Assembly (NCBI GenBank): GCA_017509755.1
Contig: JAFWOY010000029.1
Span: 124,001 to 188,000, forward strand
Direction of reading: 5' to 3'
Length of the DNA stretch: 64,000 nucleotides
Source of the DNA: Bacteroidales bacterium
GTDB lineage: Bacteria > Bacteroidota > Bacteroidia > Bacteroidales > UBA932
The notes beneath the pieces were generated by a model. It worked only from the letters and a program-made list of their open reading frames with translations. It did not search any database and was not told the DNA's origin. The stretch's first letter is position 1. Each line of letters opens with the position of its first letter. The translations under genes and the position numbers were made by a program. This document shows, one piece after another, positions 59,193 to 64,000 of this stretch.

Positions 59193-59858
59193 ATGAAATG
59201 TTTTAGTTTTCCTTTATTGTTAATGCTGTTGCTGACTTCGACGGCATGTGAACAGTTGATTACACCGAAATTAAAAGTCGATCAAGAGGCTTTTGAATTC
59301 CCTGCAGAAGGCGGTATGCAGACATTGCATATTTCATCCAATACAAACTGGACAGCCTCTCATGATTGGCTTTCTTCCCTTATCTTCATTCTTTCACCTT
59401 CCAGTGGTTCCGATGCCGGTTTCATCAACATCATCGTTGAACCGAATCCTACATCCCGCGACCGGGTCGGGGCGTTTTTCCTGACTTGCAATTCAGACGA
59501 GACGGCTGCTGTCAAGACTATTGAAGTGCGGCAAAAAGGAGCCGAACCGTTTGTCTCACTGACCGATTGGAAAGAAATCACCCTTCCGGCAGAAGGCGGA
59601 AAGTTCAGCGTTGAACTTGTTTCAAACTGTTCCTGGATGCTGGATATCGATACAGAAGGCATTCAGTTCAACGTAACAGACCAGGACGATTTCATCGGAC
59701 AGACTTTTAAAAAGCCGAAAACCTACCTGGTTGAAATCCAGGTTCCCGCAAACCCCGGAACCCAGCGCAGAACGATTCATCTACAGTTTTATGACCGGTG
59801 GAACGCTACTGGAGCTGAGCCCGTACGGGTCGGATCCTATCAATTCCATCAGAATTGA
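59193..59858 (+). CDS. BACON-domain lipoprotein
   Basis: A 221-residue lipoprotein. The start MKCFSFPLLLMLLLTSTACE gives a clean signal with lipobox Cys19; the upstream ATG at 59121 would bury it. Two BACON-like beta-sandwich domains follow: FEFPAEGGMQTLHISSNTNWTAS (about 34-115) and ITLPAEGGKFSVELVSNCSW (about 128-210), each with the typical EGG...W pattern. BACON domains are linked to glycan or mucin contact in Bacteroidales surface proteins. No transport partner lies nearby. The region is A/T-rich. Confidence 0.85.
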   Translation: MKCFSFPLLLMLLLTSTACEQLITPKLKVDQEAFEFPAEGGMQTLHISSNTNWTASHDWLSSLIFILSPSSGSDAGFINIIVEPNPTSRDRVGAFFLTCNSDETAAVKTIEVRQKGAEPFVSLTDWKEITLPAEGGKFSVELVSNCSWMLDIDTEGIQFNVTDQDDFIGQTFKKPKTYLVEIQVPANPGTQRRTIHLQFYDRWNATGAEPVRVGSYQFHQN

Positions 59859-59936
59859 CGCCATCGGCCTGGGCGCCTTGTTTCAGGAGGCCGGAGCCAT
59901 CCTGCCCTATTTCTCTGGCTGGCAAACCGTGAAAGA

Positions 59937-60551
59937 TCAGAACAGGCCGAACAGGCGGGCGTCGATCTTGTCGGTGATCGAGGCGAAGTCTTCGGGGTTG
60001 TTCTGGAAATCCAGGTTGTCGGCGTCGATGGTCAGGACCTCGCCTTTGTATTCCTCGTTGATGAATTGTTCATAGCGCTTGTTCAGGCCCCCGAGGTATT
60101 CGAGGCTCATCGTCTGCTCATAGTCGCGGCCGCGTTTCTGGATCTGGGCCACCAGGTGCGGAATCGAACATTTGAGATAGATCAGCAGATCGGGCAGCTT
60201 GACCATTTCCATCATCACGTGGAACAGATCCATGTAGGCGTCGAAGTCGCGCTGCGACAGATTGCCCATCGCCACGTTGTTGGCCACGAACACATACACG
60301 CCTTCGAAGATCGTACGGTCCTGGATGATGGTTTCGCGGCTGCGGGCAATCTCCATCACATCCTTGAAACGCTGGGTGAGGAAATAGACTTCCAGGTTGA
60401 ACGACCAGCGCGGAATGTCCTTGTAGTAGTCTTCCAGGAAGGGATTGTGGGTGACAGCCTCATACTTCGGAGTCCAGCCGTAGTGCTGGGCGAGCATGCG
60501 CGTGAGCGTGGTCTTGCCGCTGCCGATATTGCCGGCGATACCGATATGCAT
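59937..60551 (-). CDS. Deoxynucleoside kinase
   Basis: A 204-residue kinase of the dCK/dGK family that phosphorylates deoxynucleosides in salvage. P-loop GNIGSGKTTL is at residues about 7-16, YYKDIPRWSFNLEVYFLTQR is the substrate region, and QDRTIFEGVYVF holds the DR/ERS-type catalytic motif. The lid region is QKRGRDYEQ. It is a single gene divergent from pruA. Base preference cannot be told from sequence. Confidence 0.93.
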   Translation of the reverse strand: MHIGIAGNIGSGKTTLTRMLAQHYGWTPKYEAVTHNPFLEDYYKDIPRWSFNLEVYFLTQRFKDVMEIARSRETIIQDRTIFEGVYVFVANNVAMGNLSQRDFDAYMDLFHVMMEMVKLPDLLIYLKCSIPHLVAQIQKRGRDYEQTMSLEYLGGLNKRYEQFINEEYKGEVLTIDADNLDFQNNPEDFASITDKIDARLFGLF

Positions 60552-60600
60552 TTTGTTATGATTTTACAGGTTGATTTGCGAAGTTACGTAAAATTTTTCG

Positions 60601-60608
60601 TAAATTTG
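60601..60608 (+). promoter_or_regulatory. Predicted -7 box for pruA
   Basis: TAAATTTG matches TAnnTTTG, 36 nt before the ATG at 60645. Confidence 0.5.
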
Positions 60609-60644
60609 AAGATTCGTGAAACAATCAAACCAAATCATACTGAA

Positions 60645-62270
60645 ATGAGAGACGCCATCTATGCATTCCCGGATCCGGCCAACGAGCCGGTCAAAACCTA
60701 TCTGAAAGGATCCCCCGAGAGAGAAGCCCTCGAGAAAGAACTTAAACGTCAGAGTTCCATCGAGATCGAGATCCCGCTGATCATCGGCGGCAAAGAGATC
60801 CGCACCGGCAACACCGGCAAAGTGGTGATGCCGCACGACCACCATCATGTGCTGGCCACGTATCACAAGGCCGGTCCGGCCGAAGTCCGGATGGCCATCG
60901 ATGCCGCCATGGCCGCCCACAAGCAGTGGTCGGAGACCGACTGGACGGTCCGTGCCGCCATCCTGCTGAAGATCGCCGAACTCATCTCCACCAAATACCG
61001 CGCACTGATGAACGCCGCCACGATGCTCGGCCAGAGCAAGAATTTCTACCAGGCCGAGATCGACTCCACCTGCGAGCTCATCGACTTCCTGCGCTACAAC
61101 GCCCATTTCGCTTCCGAACTCTACGGCTTCCAGCCCAAGAGCGCCAAAGGGCAGATCAACACGGTCGAATACCGCGCCCTGGAAGGGTTCGTTTTTGCAC
61201 TGACCCCGTTCAATTTCACCTCCATCGCCTCGAACCTGACGATGTCGCCGGTCCTGATGGGCAACGTGACGGTCTGGAAGCCGTCCACCACGGCCATCCT
61301 GTCCAACTACTATCTGATGCAGATCTACAAGGAAGCCGGCCTCCCCGACGGTGTCGTCAACTTCATTCCGGGCCAGGGTTCGGTCATCGGCAAGGAAATC
61401 TTCGCATCCAAGTACCTGGCCGGCGTCCACTTCACCGGCTCTTCGGCCACGTTCAACACGCTGTGGCGCCAGGTGGGCGAGAATATCGACAACTACCTGA
61501 ATTACCCGCGCCTTGTGGGCGAGACGGGCGGCAAGGACTTCATCTTCGTCACCCCGAGTGCCGTGGCGGAAGACATCTCGACGGCCGCCTTCTGCGGTGC
61601 CTTCGAATTCCAGGGGCAGAAATGTTCCGCCGCGTCCCGCATGTATGCGCCCAAATCGCTCTGGCCGAAGATCCTCGAGGGCATGAAAGCCTTTGCGGCC
61701 GAGGCCAAGATGGGCGATGTCTGCGATCCGGACAATTTCATCAATGCCGTGATCGACGAGGTTTCGTTCGACAATATCGCCCGCAACATCGACTATGCGA
61801 AGCATTCGCCGGATGCCGAGATCGTCATCGGCGGCGGCTGCGACAAAAGCAAGGGCTACTTCGTGGAGCCGACCGTCATCGTCACCACCGATCCGCACTT
61901 CAAGACGATGGAAGAAGAGATCTTCGGTCCTGTCCTTACCGTTTATGTGTATGATGACGCTGAAATGGACAAGGCTGTCGAACTCTGCGATACCACTTCG
62001 CCTTACGGCCTGACGGGCGCTGTCTTCGGACAGGATCGCCTGATGGTCCAGTGCGTTGCCGACCGGCTGCGCTATGCGGCCGGCAACTTCTATGTAAACG
62101 ACAAGCCGACGGGAGCCGTGGTCGGCATGCAGCCGTTCGGCGGCGCCCGCAAGTCGGGTACCAACGACAAGGCCGGCGGTGAATTCAACCTCATCCGCTG
62201 GGCCATCCCGCGTGCCATCAAAGAGACGCTCGTCCCCGCGCGTGGCTTCAAGTATCCTTACATGAAGTAA
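60645..62270 (+). CDS. pruA: L-glutamate gamma-semialdehyde dehydrogenase (P5C dehydrogenase)
   Basis: A 541-residue aldehyde dehydrogenase, the last step of proline degradation to glutamate. The start MRDAIYAFPDPANEPVKTYL follows a promoter box. The motifs match single-domain P5C dehydrogenase: TPFNFTSIASNL, catalytic Glu in RLVGETGGKDFIFV, catalytic Cys in FEFQGQKCSAASR, EEEIFGPVLTVYV and GMQPFGGARKSGTNDKAGG. A proline dehydrogenase gene is not in this window. The EamA gene follows after 7 nt. Confidence 0.95.
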   Translation: MRDAIYAFPDPANEPVKTYLKGSPEREALEKELKRQSSIEIEIPLIIGGKEIRTGNTGKVVMPHDHHHVLATYHKAGPAEVRMAIDAAMAAHKQWSETDWTVRAAILLKIAELISTKYRALMNAATMLGQSKNFYQAEIDSTCELIDFLRYNAHFASELYGFQPKSAKGQINTVEYRALEGFVFALTPFNFTSIASNLTMSPVLMGNVTVWKPSTTAILSNYYLMQIYKEAGLPDGVVNFIPGQGSVIGKEIFASKYLAGVHFTGSSATFNTLWRQVGENIDNYLNYPRLVGETGGKDFIFVTPSAVAEDISTAAFCGAFEFQGQKCSAASRMYAPKSLWPKILEGMKAFAAEAKMGDVCDPDNFINAVIDEVSFDNIARNIDYAKHSPDAEIVIGGGCDKSKGYFVEPTVIVTTDPHFKTMEEEIFGPVLTVYVYDDAEMDKAVELCDTTSPYGLTGAVFGQDRLMVQCVADRLRYAAGNFYVNDKPTGAVVGMQPFGGARKSGTNDKAGGEFNLIRWAIPRAIKETLVPARGFKYPYMK

Positions 62271-62277
62271 CGGCACA

Positions 62278-63231
62278 GTGGCGGAAAACCGGTCTTGGAA
62301 ACATGCGTTGCTACTGACGCTCACCGCCCTGATCTGGGGTGTGGCGTTCGTGGCCCAGACCGAAGGGAGCCATTTCATGGGCTCCTCCACTTTTACAGGG
62401 TTGCGGTTCCTGATTGCGGCCGCAACCCTGTATCCTTTTATCGTTTTGGGCAAAAAGGCCTCCGGCCAAGCCGGGGGTGACGCAAGCGTCAGGCCCGGCT
62501 CCGACCGGGCATCTCTCTGGCGCTCCGGTACAATCCTGGGGGTGCTCCTCTGCGTCGCCAGCCTGCTGCAGCAAGAGGGTATCGCATTGGGGGCCAGTGC
62601 CGGAAAAGCCGGCTTCATCACGGCTACTTACATCGTGCTGGTCCCGGTTCTCAATCTGATGGTATTTCGGAAAAAGACCCGCCCGGTCATCTGGATCGGC
62701 GTAGCCATCGCGCTGGCCGGACTCTATCTGCTCTGCCTCGACAAGGCTTCCCTTTCCCTGGGGCTGAGCGATGTGCTTCTGATCCTCTGTGCACTGGCCT
62801 ATGCGTTCCAGATTCTGGCCATCGACCGCTTTTCACCGCGCTTCGATGCGCTGAAACTCTCGGCCATCCAGTTCCTGAGCTGCGGCGTGCTGTCTTCCAT
62901 CGTAATGGTTTTCACCGACATCCTCCCGGCTGGTCTTCCGGCCTGGGCCACTGCCTTCACCTCCTGGGGCGCCTGGATTCCGCTGCTCTACGCGGCCATC
63001 CTTTCCAGTGCGGTCGGTTATACCCTCCAGATTGTGGGGCAGAAAGGCCTGAACCCGACGGTCGCCTCTCTTCTGATGAGCCTGGAATCGGTCTTTGCCG
63101 CGCTGGCCGGCTGGCTCATCCTGCGCCAGCATCTCACGCCGCGCGAACTGCTGGGCTGCGCCCTGGTTTTCGTCGCCGTCCTGCTCGCGCAGATGGTCAC
63201 TTCTTTCCAACCTGCGTCCCAAGCTGCATGA
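62278..63231 (+). CDS. EamA/DMT family transporter
   Basis: A 317-residue ten-helix drug/metabolite transporter with two EamA repeats. The start is GTG, 7 nt after pruA. The first helix is LLLTLTALIWGVAFVAQTEG, the second repeat begins near residue 160 (LGLSDVLLILCALAYAFQIL), and LLMSLESVFAALAGWLILRQ is the usual ending motif with its conserved Glu. Substrate is unknown, perhaps an amino acid or metabolite exporter. It converges with the sensor gene (35 nt of overlap). Confidence 0.9.
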   Translation: MAENRSWKHALLLTLTALIWGVAFVAQTEGSHFMGSSTFTGLRFLIAAATLYPFIVLGKKASGQAGGDASVRPGSDRASLWRSGTILGVLLCVASLLQQEGIALGASAGKAGFITATYIVLVPVLNLMVFRKKTRPVIWIGVAIALAGLYLLCLDKASLSLGLSDVLLILCALAYAFQILAIDRFSPRFDALKLSAIQFLSCGVLSSIVMVFTDILPAGLPAWATAFTSWGAWIPLLYAAILSSAVGYTLQIVGQKGLNPTVASLLMSLESVFAALAGWLILRQHLTPRELLGCALVFVAVLLAQMVTSFQPASQAA

Positions 63232-64000
63232 CTTTAAGCTGACGGGCAGCACGTTTGCGCACTATCTGTGTTTGTCTGATTCTGTCCCGAATCTGCTTCT
63301 TGACCATACGGACTTGCGCACTCGTAATTCCGAGCATGCCGGAAATGTCGCCAGGCGTAAACTCAAGCTCCGTCAAGACGAAAACCGTTTTCTGCTGCGC
63401 GCCATCCAGCAGTGACGTGATCTGCTGAACCGTCTCCGGGTATTTGTCGATGTTCGTCTCAACAGCAGACAAAAGGTTGTTGGCAGCTTGGATCTTGTTG
63501 TCCTGGATGAAATGGGCCAATGCTTCCTGCTTCTTTTCATCCGGAAGATTGTGGATATACGCAAGTTGTTTATTGACGCCGGCATAAGTAACAGCAGCCG
63601 CCTGAAGAACTGATTTAAAAATGGAATCGCGCAACGCTTCCCGCTGTTGCATCGCCACATTCTTGCGGAGCAGACGCCATTGCCAAAAGAACAAGGCACA
63701 GACAGTCAAAGCAAAAGCGAATAGCAGCAAAATGACGTTCCGGCCGTGCCTCATCTGTTCATATTTCGCCGCCTGCTCGGCTACATCATACTTTTTCTCG
63801 AGTTCAAGAATGCGTTTCTGCGTCTTCTGATCCAGATTGTCACGCAGCGCCGCATACGCCAGCCGTGCATAGTGTGCAGCAGAATCGGCCGGTCCTGTCT
63901 GGCTGTAGTAATCGGCCAAATACCGGTAATACAAATGGAATGACAGAGTATCTTCTGCCCTTCGGTGCTCAAATGCAGCCTTCTCATACAAAATGGCGCT
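63197..64000 (-). CDS. TPR-type transmembrane sensor/HTH regulator (5' end cut by window edge)
   Basis: The C-terminal 265 or so residues of a larger protein. TPR-like helices (RYLADYYSQTGPADSAAHYARL) are followed by a coiled segment, a membrane helix (VILLLFAFALTVCALFFWQW), a second helical part, and a C-terminal helix-turn-helix-like region (QQKTVFVLTELEFTPGDISGML, ITSAQVRMVKKQIRDRIRQ). This layout is common for Bacteroidota membrane regulators with periplasmic or cytoplasmic TPRs. The apparent start at 63991 is TTG inside a repeat; the frame continues past the edge. The region at 58166 is a decayed copy. Confidence 0.8.
   Translation of the reverse strand, partial: SAILYEKAAFEHRRAEDTLSFHLYYRYLADYYSQTGPADSAAHYARLAYAALRDNLDQKTQKRILELEKKYDVAEQAAKYEQMRHGRNVILLLFAFALTVCALFFWQWRLLRKNVAMQQREALRDSIFKSVLQAAAVTYAGVNKQLAYIHNLPDEKKQEALAHFIQDNKIQAANNLLSAVETNIDKYPETVQQITSLLDGAQQKTVFVLTELEFTPGDISGMLGITSAQVRMVKKQIRDRIRQTQIVRKRAARQLKVMQLGTQVGKK

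Noticed and set aside
60564..62621. Minus-strand frame of 685 codons opposite pruA
   Set aside because: It is antisense shadow of a certain gene with all catalytic motifs on the plus strand.

Overview
The window looks like a chromosome segment of an uncultured gut or rumen Bacteroidales bacterium (Bacteroidota) with fairly high GC. The evidence is the many TAnnTTTG -7 promoter boxes, the DUF4290-FtsK-LolA gene order, a six-gene Na+-NQR operon, YfhO, BACON and fimbrillin-like lipoproteins, and a CTnDOT-type integrase. A Cryptobacteroides or Rikenellaceae-like clade is only a guess.

Layout. 1-3,497: an HtrA/DegP-type protease cut by the left edge, then dnaN, a DEDDh exonuclease and a small FAH-like protein. 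3,494-20,243: a surface-polysaccharide region. It holds YfhO, several glycosyltransferases including a GT10 fucosyltransferase-like enzyme, a WbsX/GH99-like protein, two acyltransferases, a Wzx-like flippase, and a CDP-3,6-dideoxyhexose operon (rfbF-rfbH-rfbG, an RfbC-like epimerase and an SDR reductase). A superoxide reductase gene heads that operon. 20,789-21,403: a lipoprotein gene with an unusual hairpin and Shine-Dalgarno leader, then tRNA-Lys(TTT).

21,361-36,327: an integrated mobile element of about 14.9 kb, visibly richer in A/T than its flanks. It is bounded by a perfect 45-bp direct repeat of the tRNA-Lys 3' part, with a tyrosine recombinase just inside the left repeat. It carries a DNA module (DUF1071 annealing protein, DUF3871 protein, UvrD-like helicase, RadC-like protein, SSB) and two lipoprotein cassettes, each preceded by a tiny peptide gene of one shared family. 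It also carries an SF2 helicase-like gene read in one 602-codon frame that contains three TGA codons and no TAA or TAG before its final TAG. I saw no relaxase, capsid or obvious replication initiator.

36,330-36,800: hairpins, a 108-bp tandem duplication and terminators. 36,798-42,725: nqrABCDEF (minus strand), with a Cys/His-rich tail on NqrC. 42,814-58,049: core genes, namely PcrA/UvrD helicase, M14 carboxypeptidase, NOL1/NOP2/sun methyltransferase, Nudix hydrolase, LolA, FtsK, DUF4290, RfbD, RfbC and a very large Fe-S/FAD fusion oxidoreductase. 58,166-64,000: a decayed TPR/HTH sensor, a BACON lipoprotein, deoxynucleoside kinase, PruA-type dehydrogenase, an EamA transporter and an intact paralogue of the decayed sensor cut by the right edge.

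The main candidates for something undescribed are the TGA-interrupted helicase, the twin peptide-lipoprotein cassettes, the Cys/His tail on NqrC, and the superoxide-reductase-led dideoxysugar operon. All functions are read from motifs by eye; no database search was possible.
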